Source: a virus
DNA length: 64,000 bases
Direction: 5' to 3' (one strand)
Virus record (IMG/VR): IMGVR_UViG_3300036945_000454
Coordinates: 1 to 64,000 of that record
Under the pieces are notes generated by a model, which saw nothing but the letters and a program-made list of their open reading frames with translations, ran no database searches and was not told the DNA's origin. The position numbers and the translations under genes are program-made. This document shows positions 47,601-56,856 of the stretch, piece after piece (position 1 is the stretch's first letter; the number at the start of each line of letters is the position of its first letter).

Positions 47601-50600
47601 TTAATCCTGCATCTACTAGATATTGATATTCATCTAATAGCATATTTTTATTAATCTCATCTTGCTTTGCATTTTGTTCAGCTGCATATGCATTAATGTT
47701 AGCCAATACAGCAGCACGCTTTCCTAATGCCTTGCCATCTTTAACCTGTACATTCCGTATAGCATCAAATATTTCTGTTGCATAATCCATGTACTCGTCA
47801 AGATCTTCAAGCATTTTAGGGTCAAGCTTTAAGAAGTTACGGACAGCCTGTTCAACTTCGGCAATTTCTTTACCTGTCTTTAAAGTCTTACGTAATCTAC
47901 CTCTTAATTTTTGAGCCTCAAGTACTTGTTCTGCATATGCTGCGTTATTAAGAACTTTTCTTGCACTTGCCAAGAATTTCTCACGCACAGTTGGGTTCAT
48001 TAAATTCTTTGCCATGCCATTAAGCAACAATCTTACTTGGGCAGGCTTAAGTTTATTCTTAACTCCCATTGCTTTTATTGTAGCAACAACAGACTTAATT
48101 TGATCCTGTACAGCCTTAGCACCTAACTTAGATCCTTTCTCCATAGACTTAAGCATACGACCCAAAGCATCAAGTTCTTTGATTGCAATTTTACCTTCAG
48201 ATGCTTGTAAGATTCCAGTAATCTTATCAATCATTTTCTTCTTATTCTCAGCCGTATCAAGCTTACCCTCCATAGCACGGAAAATAGCTTTTTGATCAGC
48301 AGGGGATAGGGCACCTTGCACATTATTTTTAATGTATGTAGCAACTAACTTTCTTGCTGCTTCAGCAAAATCGTAAGCAGTCTTAGCTGCTTTAGCTTGA
48401 AGTTTAAGTTGCCCCTTTAAAGATGCCATCTCATCTACTGTAACTTTCTTAGATTTAATTCCAAGTATTTTTTTTGCAGATGGTGATTTTTTTTGTTTGG
48501 TTACTTTAGCAGTTACTTGAGGTTCTGTTTTTAAAGATTTTTTAGCATCAAGAACTAATATATTTTTAATTCCAGATTTTAATGTTTTTTGATCAATATC
48601 AGTATACTCAACTGCTTCAAATCCCCTCTCTTTTAATAAATTAAAAACTCTATTAATGTCTTCCTCAGAAAATGCCTCGTCAAATCTAGGGTCTATTAGT
48701 TCAAAGAAGTTTCCATCTGAGTCTAACCCTAATTCTTCCATTATAGCGAAAGCATCTTCTTCACTAGCTATTTTATTTTTGTCTAAAAAGAATTTTGACA
48801 CTTCTCCACCAGACATCTTTGCATACTCGTTCGCTTGACTAGCATCTTCTGATACATATAAAGGTCTACCTTCTTCTAATGAAGGCAAATCTCCACCATG
48901 AAATACTTCAATTGTTTCAGTAGGTCTTACTACTTCTTCGGTAGGCTCAACAACTTCAGTCGGTCCTTCGGCTGTAGTTTCTCCAGTTCCTGTTTGAGTT
49001 GTTGTAGTTTCTGTAGCCTGGTTGATGGCATTGTCGATTTGCTCGTCTGTTGCATTATTCTCAAAATTTTGTAGTGTATATTGATAAGCAATAGACTCAG
49101 CACGCTTACCTCTAAAGTAACGGCTTTGCCCATTCTCGGTTTCTAATCTTACTGATTTAACATTGCCATCTTCGTCAAATGTAATCGCATCCATAGGAGC
49201 ATCGGCAACATTGACATATTTCTTTCCTGCAACCTCGATCGATCCATCTTCGCCAATCTCAATAGGTATCGGGGCTTTGGGTTCTATTCCAAAGTCCTTA
49301 AGATCCGATTCGCTTAAGTCAGAAATGTTTCCAAGTTCTACAATCTCTTCTCCTGACTCAAATAATACTTGTCCATTGTCATCAACAAAAAGGTTACCCT
49401 CATTGCCACGCATAGTAAATGTATTATCGGCATCTAAGGCTTGTCCTATTTTTTCGACTTTACCTTCTTGGGTAGGGACTTGAGGTTCTGCTTGGGGTTC
49501 TCCTTCCGCCACTTGGAGGCCACCTCCGGCTTCTGGCTGTACAGGTACTTCACTTGTTGTTTGCTTTTGAATGGCATCTCTTTGTTGTTTTAATGGTTCA
49601 AATTCTTGTTTAAGTTTTTGAAATAATAATTTCTTGGCATCGTCTGTTAAATTAGGATCGTTCTTAATTGCTTCAGCACGTGTTCTTATTTCATCAATTT
49701 TATCATCAATATTAAATAAATCCCGAGCCTCTTCTTCAGTCAATCCTTCGATTGTATCATCATACTTAGTAGCAATTTGAGCATACTCTGCTTCTAGGTC
49801 GCTTAACTTTTCGTCAATAACTTCATTAACAATAGGGTCATTATCATCTGCTTTTTGCGTAGACAAATCCTGTACTGTATCTCTAATCTCCTCAAGTCTC
49901 TTCTTGTCCTCAGCCGTGATTAATGCACCAGTCAATAAGTTCTTTCCTGCAGCTGATTGTTTTACTTTTTTAAATGAACTAGAAATAGCACCAGCACCTG
50001 CTGTTAATCCTCCACCAATTGTACCTCCAATTAAATAACTTTCACCAATTTTACGAGCAAGCTTTACAAGATCAATCGGTTCTCCTTTGTTAATCTTATC
50101 TTGAGTCTCTTGAAATAATGTAGTTAATCCTTCAGAAATACCTTCTTCATTAAAGTCTTTTGCGATTTCCTTAAATAGACTTTCTGTTAAATCCTTAGTA
50201 GCTTTTGGGTTGCCAAAAATCTTAGCACCTGCTCTTTTTAAAATCTCATTTGTCTTGCCCTCAAAGAAAGCTTCAGCCCCACCATGAATTGCAGATGTTA
50301 AGGCATATCCAAGTCCAGCTTTACCATCCTCGTCTATGTCTTCCATTCTTTTACTAGCGGCAGATGTAACACCCATAAGGAACAATCCCCCGGGCATCAT
50401 GCCCTGTGCCATATATGGTATGGCATCTGCTAATCCAGAAGTAGCTCTACGAATAACATTACCTGCATTCTCTAAAGATGGCTTAGATGCGAACTTGGCA
50501 ATATCGTCAAACGTATCGCCTTCTTGCTCAATAGTTTTTTCAAGAATTTTTTCTGATAAATTATTCCAATAGTCATAGGCTATTTGTGATCCTCTATAAC

Positions 50601-51450
50601 CAGGATTGGCATTGCCCAATACAATATTTCTAACTTCTTGTTTTGCCGCAGCAGGTAGCTTATTAAACTCGTCTGTTTTTCCGTAAGATGCTAGTTGTAC
50701 ATCTAGTGCTAAATTGGTTGCATATGCAGGAAGAGCATCAAAAGCTGCAATTGTTTTTGCACCTGCTGATTTCAATCTATTCCAAACATTTTCTAATTCA
50801 CCAATTGTTGCATTCTTATCTTTAATAGTTTGAGATACAACAGCATCGCTTTTTTCTAATGCATCTTTTTGAAACTTAAATGCATCCAAGCGAGCATTAA
50901 GTTTTTCTTGATCCTTTATTAATTGTTTTTGTTTTGTTATTAAGTTAGGATTACTTTTATCAGCATCATATTCAGCATTAAATTGATTAATACTTTGCTC
51001 AAATTTTATTCTATCTTTTTCTAATTTACTCGCAGAATAATTTAAATCTTTTGCTTGAGTTTGTTGTAACTCACGTTGACGATTGACATTAGTTGAAATG
51101 TCTGTATCAAGATTCTTCCATCCTTTATTTAGTACGTCAAATCTACCTGCAACATCTAACCCTTGTTTGGTCTTAGATGGTTGCAACAAAGTCCCCTCAC
51201 TTTGAGTGACAGGCTTTGCTACTTCTTTCTTTTTAGTTGGTGCGGCTGATAATGATGCCGAAGGTCCAGTTACTACTTGACCGCTTAAAACCGAAGAAGG
51301 CTTCGTAGTTTTTGAAGTAGATGGTAAAGCCGTAGGAATTTTTTTTTTTACAGGTTCGCCAAAATCAGGTAATTCATCTAATGTAGCCATCTCAAAATCA
51401 GGTAATTCATCCAATGTTGCTACTTTCTGTTTAATAGGTTGTTTTTCCAT
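44662..51450 (-). CDS. 2262-aa polyvalent protein (probable injected virion protein)
   Basis: The longest gene of the window. The N-terminus has a near-perfect repeat (ATLDELPDFE, ATLDELPDFG) and a disordered, Lys/Thr/Ser-rich part; a coiled region follows (100-220). Residues about 843-965 resemble an ADP-ribosyltransferase domain of phage polyvalent proteins: EVFHGGDL (846-853), YVSEDASQANEYA, FELIDPRFDEAF, RGFEAVEYTDIDQKTLKSGI. The C-terminal third is helical with a hydrophobic pair near 1995-2030 (FQTIQALIGGLLLSAAYYAL) like LPD38-type ends. It is encoded beside internal virion proteins, so ejection into the host with the DNA is likely. Confidence 0.75.
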   Translation of the reverse strand: MEKQPIKQKVATLDELPDFEMATLDELPDFGEPVKKKIPTALPSTSKTTKPSSVLSGQVVTGPSASLSAAPTKKKEVAKPVTQSEGTLLQPSKTKQGLDVAGRFDVLNKGWKNLDTDISTNVNRQRELQQTQAKDLNYSASKLEKDRIKFEQSINQFNAEYDADKSNPNLITKQKQLIKDQEKLNARLDAFKFQKDALEKSDAVVSQTIKDKNATIGELENVWNRLKSAGAKTIAAFDALPAYATNLALDVQLASYGKTDEFNKLPAAAKQEVRNIVLGNANPGYRGSQIAYDYWNNLSEKILEKTIEQEGDTFDDIAKFASKPSLENAGNVIRRATSGLADAIPYMAQGMMPGGLFLMGVTSAASKRMEDIDEDGKAGLGYALTSAIHGGAEAFFEGKTNEILKRAGAKIFGNPKATKDLTESLFKEIAKDFNEEGISEGLTTLFQETQDKINKGEPIDLVKLARKIGESYLIGGTIGGGLTAGAGAISSSFKKVKQSAAGKNLLTGALITAEDKKRLEEIRDTVQDLSTQKADDNDPIVNEVIDEKLSDLEAEYAQIATKYDDTIEGLTEEEARDLFNIDDKIDEIRTRAEAIKNDPNLTDDAKKLLFQKLKQEFEPLKQQRDAIQKQTTSEVPVQPEAGGGLQVAEGEPQAEPQVPTQEGKVEKIGQALDADNTFTMRGNEGNLFVDDNGQVLFESGEEIVELGNISDLSESDLKDFGIEPKAPIPIEIGEDGSIEVAGKKYVNVADAPMDAITFDEDGNVKSVRLETENGQSRYFRGKRAESIAYQYTLQNFENNATDEQIDNAINQATETTTTQTGTGETTAEGPTEVVEPTEEVVRPTETIEVFHGGDLPSLEEGRPLYVSEDASQANEYAKMSGGEVSKFFLDKNKIASEEDAFAIMEELGLDSDGNFFELIDPRFDEAFSEEDINRVFNLLKERGFEAVEYTDIDQKTLKSGIKNILVLDAKKSLKTEPQVTAKVTKQKKSPSAKKILGIKSKKVTVDEMASLKGQLKLQAKAAKTAYDFAEAARKLVATYIKNNVQGALSPADQKAIFRAMEGKLDTAENKKKMIDKITGILQASEGKIAIKELDALGRMLKSMEKGSKLGAKAVQDQIKSVVATIKAMGVKNKLKPAQVRLLLNGMAKNLMNPTVREKFLASARKVLNNAAYAEQVLEAQKLRGRLRKTLKTGKEIAEVEQAVRNFLKLDPKMLEDLDEYMDYATEIFDAIRNVQVKDGKALGKRAAVLANINAYAAEQNAKQDEINKNMLLDEYQYLVDAGLISGDMSFDEINDYINSVENNPNSADSTKSDIVREYTKEAFAGFAQTAKEMLEEGEYDEQDVDFKMINDFINMDIEALPLEQQLRAVESLENFIVNGTTSRMGAILQTYTGNTNSAKDAEGGMKARPLSYGLIGRLAYLKKITNKGLIGNILGGIASVGDLYNNLEAIYISKTDSLIAGLFRSTYTGIKFLKNSGFAGIVRGFVEGKKIANDFAKKYSDKFDGSKPNGMDFKSALNIFERGIFADLSRTILNGTPEQVKKEFDRKMKQLKLTIEALRKTGKQELIDKADLYDSIYQKIKDAKDINDVKKNIDPINQAAVGEVQDMWRKYYPEFKRMAADYYNIVLDEDANYVPDMYEKLMENVSDDLLVKGAFKMAFDVVSTEKVGTLKKNQKIDGLPKNDKTKEVNRVRDYDFDFNNISALEKTLVDVRTTPFVQQFMGYTNSESFIEIFPDFDDRQMVLKRLNFNINALRERQDTYSSKEAKIVNKVVTSLSKYGTRIGLGSLSSAPKQSIPMIANTAINMIDDLGSFGMSFADFFDKDAMEFLDKSGYGISLRGAESQTSIDFAEKLIERANKGKVGKFTEALSYLGDKYIEKFLKDPDVTVANIAWLGYYRSKLKSMGVDMTNFDWKNHEINEEAADYAEFMVQDQQNMNISELGGKLLASKDATTKIIRQLFFPFASYQFNLKDKNNRNITLLTSKTSSAQEKVKAVQSLTAGLIEAYTFQTIQALIGGLLLSAAYYALGYEKPEEEKTDGILDAIAKAMPFMRSKSASEKWTDSIFVGKSIFEFVAPIPNQLEYVTLIGLNNLMDYVQGGSPKEQLKAKKEEEKQEKNLFGRKAKRRKKAFGAPVVDKKAEALKEKMDQPFRFFAKDELPVTQVVGDIVGGVPSVGIEAILDMGYRADEAFDGSFTDKYGNTFEYSDEQKKVLKQSLIPRAMVAMNIAPREFLTISNNIVKAVNIKAKEDAKAKKDSTKRKTRF

Positions 51451-51453
51451 GTT

Positions 51454-53073
51454 TTACTTTCCTTCTACTTTAAATTTACCACCTGATTCAAGTTGTTTTA
51501 TATATGCATCAATTTTTGACTGAGTTGCATCTTTACCCAACTTTTGTTTTATCGTATTTAATGAAACTATTTTAACATCACCACTTTGTTTAGGAGCTAG
51601 CTTTGCTTGAGGTACTGCTTTTGATATAGGAGCTGGTGCAGGAGCTTTCCCTCGCTGACTAGTATACCCCATTGCACCTTGACTAAGTTGTTGATATTTT
51701 CCCCACTCAGCTCTAGATGATAATGCATCTCCACCTCCTAATATTGAGTATAATTCTTGAGGTGACTTCACACTCAAGACTACTGCGTATGGTGAGTTTG
51801 CATCAGCCTTATCAATTACATCAACGCCACCATTTTTATTTTTTCTTAGTGTAGCGGCTGGAGTTAAAGCCCCACTTGTACCAAAACCTACCCCCATATC
51901 ATAAGCCGCATTTAATATATCTCTTTTATATTGAGTATTATCTCCTCGCAATGCAATATCATCCATTATCTCCATGACCTGATCTCCTTTTGCCAATATA
52001 GTTTCTTCTCCTTGAGTATATTTCTCAGGTCTATTAGATCTACCACCTCCAGATGACCTTGGTGTTTTAGGTGCAAATGGTTTAGTTAATGACTCTTTAC
52101 CACCTACGCCTACCTCAATCTGGTTACGAACAAAATCTTTCGCTACCTTCTCCTGTGCTTCAGTCAAAATTGGCTCAGCAATACCATTCTTTCGCTGTAC
52201 CTGGATTAATTTATCTACAGGTGTACCTTTTGATATTAACTCTTTTTTCTGAGCCTCAGACTCAAAGAATTGATAGTCTCCAACATAGTCAGTTAAAATG
52301 CTAGTTGTTGACCGAGGAGTAGCAGTTACCGCATTTATTTGAGCATCAAGTGCCGATTTAAATGCAGGGTTATTTCTTGCTGACTCATCAACCTCAATAA
52401 CACCATTGCCTAAATTTTTAGCAACACCTACCTTTTCTAAACGCTTTAAGAAAGGGTCAATTTGATCATCTAAATTAACTTTTAAATCTACCAAATTCCC
52501 TGGATTAATCATAGCGGATGGGCTATAAACATCATTGGGTGATGCAATCTTTCCTGTAGCAGGATCGATATTTGTACGATATACACGACCTGTCTGTGGA
52601 TTAACCATTATCTTGGCTGTCTTCAAATCACCTAACTTAGCAAAGTTTAATGAGTTGTATTGGCCAAGGCCAGACATCTTGCCTTCTGTGATAAGTTTTT
52701 GGCTTTCTCCAATAGTAGCTCCAAATCCTTTAACAGCTTTATTTAAACTAGACCAATCAGACATAGCTGTATTTTTATACAGTTTATAATCAGCCATAGT
52801 AATAGCACCCTTCTTAAGCAAATCGTATTGAGTCTTAATGCCATTACGCACCTCGTCTACACCTTTATAAATAAACTCATTTAGATCCTGGTCCGTTGTC
52901 TGTTCGTACTCACCAATCTTAGAAAACGATTCTGCATAGTCATCGTCAATCTTTTCTTTTTCCTCTTTTCTTTTTTGAGTTTCCTTATCAATTTGGTCTA
53001 AGAGGTTACTACCAATCTTACCCCAATCAGTTGGGGGATATTGATTACCTATATATCCTGCAAATTCTGCCAT
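51454..53073 (-). CDS. Internal virion protein-like, 539 aa
   Basis: The first 100 residues are charged and coiled (LLDQIDKETQKRKEEKEKID); the rest is mixed with a Pro/Ala-rich linker near 475-505. It lies between the polyvalent protein gene and the 279-aa Gln-rich protein. This position in crAss-like phages holds capsid-internal 'cargo' proteins. Family not identified. Confidence 0.6.
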   Translation of the reverse strand: MAEFAGYIGNQYPPTDWGKIGSNLLDQIDKETQKRKEEKEKIDDDYAESFSKIGEYEQTTDQDLNEFIYKGVDEVRNGIKTQYDLLKKGAITMADYKLYKNTAMSDWSSLNKAVKGFGATIGESQKLITEGKMSGLGQYNSLNFAKLGDLKTAKIMVNPQTGRVYRTNIDPATGKIASPNDVYSPSAMINPGNLVDLKVNLDDQIDPFLKRLEKVGVAKNLGNGVIEVDESARNNPAFKSALDAQINAVTATPRSTTSILTDYVGDYQFFESEAQKKELISKGTPVDKLIQVQRKNGIAEPILTEAQEKVAKDFVRNQIEVGVGGKESLTKPFAPKTPRSSGGGRSNRPEKYTQGEETILAKGDQVMEIMDDIALRGDNTQYKRDILNAAYDMGVGFGTSGALTPAATLRKNKNGGVDVIDKADANSPYAVVLSVKSPQELYSILGGGDALSSRAEWGKYQQLSQGAMGYTSQRGKAPAPAPISKAVPQAKLAPKQSGDVKIVSLNTIKQKLGKDATQSKIDAYIKQLESGGKFKVEGK

Positions 53074-53083
53074 TCGTTATAAA

Positions 53084-53923
53084 TTAATAAGGTGCATTTT
53101 GAATCCATTGATTGTTATAAGGATCCCATGTATATTGTGAGTCAAAATTTTCTTGTGGTGCCCTGAGACCAGCTAATTGACTTGCCTCGTATTGCGATTG
53201 AGCTCCACGTAAACCTGTCATGTAATTTGCTTGTAATTGGGGAGCTGCACTAGTGGCAGGTACGTTAGGTCTCATTGATGCAATTTGAGGAGCAAATGCT
53301 TTTTGTGCATTTACAGCTGCTTGTTGTGGAGTAACTGTTCCATTGGAGTTTAATCCTTTATTAGTATCTGTATCATACAATGGTGACCCCTTTAATGATG
53401 CCAAAGCAAATTGACCACCTATTTGCCCTAACCCGGCAATACCTGCCTGAGTCATACCTTCAGCTTGTGCTGATCTTGTTTGTGCACCTTGTAATCTAGC
53501 AGATGCTAAAGCCCCTTCACGCTGTGCTCTATTCTGCTCAATTTGTTGTGCATTTTGAGCCAACATAGCATCTCTTTGATATTGCATTTCATCAACTTGT
53601 CCTGCTAATTGCAAATCTTGTGCACGTGATTGTTGCTCAAGTGCAGTTAGTCCACCTAAAACTGTGGCAGCTCCACCTTCCTGTAGACCTTGAAGTTGTT
53701 GTGCTTGTCTAGCTTGAATATTTTGTTGTGCTAACTCAGTACCTAAAGTGGGAACTTGAAGGCTTTTGAATTTATCTGCTTCCTGAATACGTGCTAATTG
53801 ATTAGCTGCGGTTGTTGCAGCTTGATCCGCTTGTGACTTTGCATTAGCACCTTGGATAATTTGACTTGCAGATCCTGCCGCAGATATACCTAAACCAATT
53901 GCCGTTGCTGTTGCTATTGCCAT
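53084..53923 (-). CDS. Gln/Ala-rich internal virion protein
   Basis: The 279-aa protein has an Ala/Gly-rich, weakly hydrophobic N-terminus (ATATAIGLGISAAGSASQII) and a long Gln/Ala/Arg helix (about 30-165; DEMQYQRDAMLAQNAQQIEQ). Ala-rich helix proteins with a hydrophobic N-terminus are typical of podovirus ejection proteins (T7 gp14, P22 gp7-like). Position between the tail and cargo genes agrees. Confidence 0.65.
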   Translation of the reverse strand: MAIATATAIGLGISAAGSASQIIQGANAKSQADQAATTAANQLARIQEADKFKSLQVPTLGTELAQQNIQARQAQQLQGLQEGGAATVLGGLTALEQQSRAQDLQLAGQVDEMQYQRDAMLAQNAQQIEQNRAQREGALASARLQGAQTRSAQAEGMTQAGIAGLGQIGGQFALASLKGSPLYDTDTNKGLNSNGTVTPQQAAVNAQKAFAPQIASMRPNVPATSAAPQLQANYMTGLRGAQSQYEASQLAGLRAPQENFDSQYTWDPYNNQWIQNAPY

Positions 53924-53924
53924 A

Positions 53925-54332
53925 TTATAAAAATTTTATCATCTCTGTTGCACCTTCTTGTGTTTTAACAAACCCACAATTTTGGTACTTATTAATCAAA
54001 TTTTGATGTGAAACGCTAGTAAATATAACTTTATACCCTGCATTCTCACAAGATTTTGACAAAGAATTTATCAAGTATTCTATAGCTTGATTGCGATCCT
54101 TATCCTTGTATTCTTTATTGGAAACAATAAACTCACACCAAGCAATATTAGAATTAGTAAAATATGCAAATCCTGCACAAATATCTATTTCTCCTTTGGA
54201 TACCATAAATCCACCTGTACCATTTAATGGTAACGATTCTTTAGGAGGTGCCATCCATTTCCAATCACTCCACCATTTAACTAGCGTGTTATCATAGTCG
54301 CTGTCGTTTAGCAACCTAATATTAAATTCCAT
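53925..54332 (-). CDS. GNAT-like acetyltransferase
   Basis: The 135-aa protein has the GNAT layout: an N-terminal RLLNDSDYDNTLVKWW, beta strands (GGFMVSKGEIDICAGFAYFT), a basic helix region (EYKDKDRNQAIEYLINSLSK) as in the acetyl-CoA pocket, and the VSHQNLINKYQNCGFVKT end (N...Y...GF). Similar small acetyltransferases are common next to phage structural genes. Target unknown. Confidence 0.72.
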   Translation of the reverse strand: MEFNIRLLNDSDYDNTLVKWWSDWKWMAPPKESLPLNGTGGFMVSKGEIDICAGFAYFTNSNIAWCEFIVSNKEYKDKDRNQAIEYLINSLSKSCENAGYKVIFTSVSHQNLINKYQNCGFVKTQEGATEMIKFL

Positions 54333-54349
54333 TTACAAAGATAGTTATA

Positions 54350-55075
54350 TTAAGAATATGATTTGAATACCTCTGAGCTAACCATAAACATTTCTGTGTA
54401 GGCTGTGTCTGAGTTTGTAAACTCTACTTCTAAGTATGTTCCTCGTGTTGGAGTTGATTCTGCAATACTACTTTTTACATACAATATAAAGCTACCATTT
54501 GCAGGTGCAACACCTGTTTGGTTTATTGTAATCGAGTTATAGGTATGGCTAGTTACAACGCCAGCAAAGGTTAGTGTATTACCATTCATCCAAAAAACTC
54601 TATCTCCAACGCTTACTATAAAGCCAATATTGAAATTAAAGTTCAATACACTTGATGCATACAAAGTAACATTACCTACGCCTTGGGCTGAAATAAATGA
54701 CAAGTCATTGTCATTAGCATTTCTTCTTATGTAAGCATAGAAGGTACCCTCTTTTAAAGCATAGTAATCAGCATTAACATAACCAGAACCCTGATCACTT
54801 GTAACAATAGTACTCCACGCTGTAGTGGAGTTAGTTGCGATAGTTTTAAATTGTTTTGTTTGAGAAGGTTCATTGTTGAATATGGTTGTTATTTTAGATG
54901 GATATAATGTACCGTAATAGCTATTTCTAACTTGATTAGCATTATGCTTATACAAATTACCATCTTTAAAGGTATAAAGATTATTGTTCATTGACACCAT
55001 CCAGTCAGGATAATATGAATGGTACGAAGTCCATCCATTTTGATTTGGTGAATATGTAATAGTATAGTTAGCCAT
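54350..55075 (-). CDS. Beta-rich virion protein (241 aa)
   Basis: Rich in Thr, Asn, Ser and Tyr with strand-like spacing (ANYTITYSPNQNGWTSYHSY; GVAPANGSFILYVKSSIAES). Looks like a tail or fibre protein. TAAATTTG (55083-55090) is 7 nt before the ATG and overlaps the stop codon of the preceding glycosyltransferase gene. Confidence 0.6.
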   Translation of the reverse strand: MANYTITYSPNQNGWTSYHSYYPDWMVSMNNNLYTFKDGNLYKHNANQVRNSYYGTLYPSKITTIFNNEPSQTKQFKTIATNSTTAWSTIVTSDQGSGYVNADYYALKEGTFYAYIRRNANDNDLSFISAQGVGNVTLYASSVLNFNFNIGFIVSVGDRVFWMNGNTLTFAGVVTSHTYNSITINQTGVAPANGSFILYVKSSIAESTPTRGTYLEVEFTNSDTAYTEMFMVSSEVFKSYS

Positions 55076-55087
55076 ATATTTACAAAT

Positions 55088-56842
55088 TTACATATTATCT
55101 TTTAATAAATGCATTGAAATATATTTTTCAAATAAATGATTATTAAAGATATTTTTATTGTTTATAAAGAAGTCGTAATACTTTGAATACTCACGCTCAA
55201 GATCACTATTGCTTATTGGAGTTAATGGACCGGTAGCATAATCTGTACAATTTAACTTATGATTATCAAAGTTATTAACATCATCAATGTGACCACTTTG
55301 CTTATGACCGCCAATCTCTTGCGGATCAGACCAATTAAAACAATATGATGGCACGTAGTATGTATCTTGCTCATTAAGTTGACCTTCTGAGGCTAACTTC
55401 ATGTACCACGATAATCCTTCGTATCCTGTTATATCATTTCTAAATCCAATCTCCCGGATCCTGTCCATCTTAACAATAACAGATGCTTCCATTACATTCT
55501 TAGATATCTCAAGATGATTGATGTTTGCATAGAAACTTTTCTCTGGCTTCCAAGCATCTTTGTTATTTAGAATTATTCCATTTACGGCCTGCTCCATATG
55601 CCAAGGCAAATAGATGTCATCGTCATCAGCAAGCATAAAGTAATCACCTGTAGCATATACAATTGCATCTCTGCATATATCACCTCTATTAGTGTATGGC
55701 TTACTTGTAATAAAGTCTATGTTATTATTTACTACAACTATTGTTGGGTCTTCTATACCTAAAATGTATGGATGATCGACATCCGTATTAAATATAATTA
55801 GTTCCTTGTTCTTGTGTGTTTGTGCGTGATACTGTGCAACAATTCTTCTTACGCAATTAAACCTTCCGTAGGTCGTGCATATAAAAGATACTTTATCTTC
55901 CGATTTATTATTTATCATAGGTGATTTTGATCCAGCTTCTTGAACTTGCAACCAATAGTAATAGGATGCTTTGCTTTGGTTTATTTTTAAATCTTCTTTG
56001 TATGGCAATTTAGATAAATAGTCTGTCTTAAAAAATAGCCCATCATTGCTACTTAGCACACCTGAGTTGTGTAAGATGCAATACTTATCTACATCGCTAA
56101 TTGGATTGGTACTCCACCCAAAATCTAATCTACTATCTACCTTTGTCTCATGGCCATGTAGCCACGAATTCCAAAGTATAGCCCACATACCTGCCGTCCA
56201 TTTTTGTATTGGGTAGTCATGGTCATTCTTTTGTATATGCAGGTGTTCAGTAGCACAGAAATGATTGTACAGTTTAAGAGAGTCTTTTTCTACCTTATCC
56301 CAAAATTCAGGCGTAGTATTCTTTACGATATATTGTGCACCGCCTGAGTTAGAGTTCATTAACTTAGGTATCAACTTATCAATACCTATAATGTCACACA
56401 TTTCCTCGTATACATGATTTCCTTTTTGCTGGATGTAATTATAGTTTATGTAGCTATTTGTGTCGCTCATATACCAAATGTCATCATCAACCATACTAGA
56501 AAACTCTACTCTTTTTGTGAACACGATATCGCTATCATGCAAGAATAATGCCGTATTGGTTAAATCATTTGACTCAACATACTTCTTAAGTAGGTAAAAA
56601 TAAACACCAGGCAGATATGATTTATCTTCCCGGGTATCATTGTAGAAAAAGAAATTTACATTACTATAGTGATTTCTTAATGTAACCCAATCGCTTGAGA
56701 TGTTGTCATCTGTAATAGAAAGAAGTATGTCTATGTTACTTGGATGTACACCGTTTTTTAGGAAATTATTAATTACTGTCTCAACCTGCCATATGTAAAA
56801 AGTGGTGGCAGGTTGAGCACAAACAAACTTCAATCTTCTCAT
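55088..56842 (-). CDS. Two-domain glycosyltransferase (GT-A type)
   Basis: The 584-aa protein has an N-terminal GT-A-like domain (1-290; ALFLHDSDIVFTKRV with the D-x-D-like HDSD) and a C-terminal GT2 domain (about 307-580; VSFICTTYGRFNCVRRIV and YFMLADDDDIYLPWHMEQAV). It lies between the 1665-aa tail protein and a beta-rich virion protein. It may decorate tail proteins; the second glycosyltransferase is at 8.8-10.9 kb. Confidence 0.8.
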   Translation of the reverse strand: MRRLKFVCAQPATTFYIWQVETVINNFLKNGVHPSNIDILLSITDDNISSDWVTLRNHYSNVNFFFYNDTREDKSYLPGVYFYLLKKYVESNDLTNTALFLHDSDIVFTKRVEFSSMVDDDIWYMSDTNSYINYNYIQQKGNHVYEEMCDIIGIDKLIPKLMNSNSGGAQYIVKNTTPEFWDKVEKDSLKLYNHFCATEHLHIQKNDHDYPIQKWTAGMWAILWNSWLHGHETKVDSRLDFGWSTNPISDVDKYCILHNSGVLSSNDGLFFKTDYLSKLPYKEDLKINQSKASYYYWLQVQEAGSKSPMINNKSEDKVSFICTTYGRFNCVRRIVAQYHAQTHKNKELIIFNTDVDHPYILGIEDPTIVVVNNNIDFITSKPYTNRGDICRDAIVYATGDYFMLADDDDIYLPWHMEQAVNGIILNNKDAWKPEKSFYANINHLEISKNVMEASVIVKMDRIREIGFRNDITGYEGLSWYMKLASEGQLNEQDTYYVPSYCFNWSDPQEIGGHKQSGHIDDVNNFDNHKLNCTDYATGPLTPISNSDLEREYSKYYDFFINNKNIFNNHLFEKYISMHLLKDNM

Positions 56843-56856
56843 TATTATATTTCATT

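Noticed and set aside
54336-54343. TATCTTTG as the promoter of the acetyltransferase gene
   Set aside because: It is only 3 nt from the ATG, so a start there would lie within the gene. Kept only as part of a low-interest finding, not as a feature.
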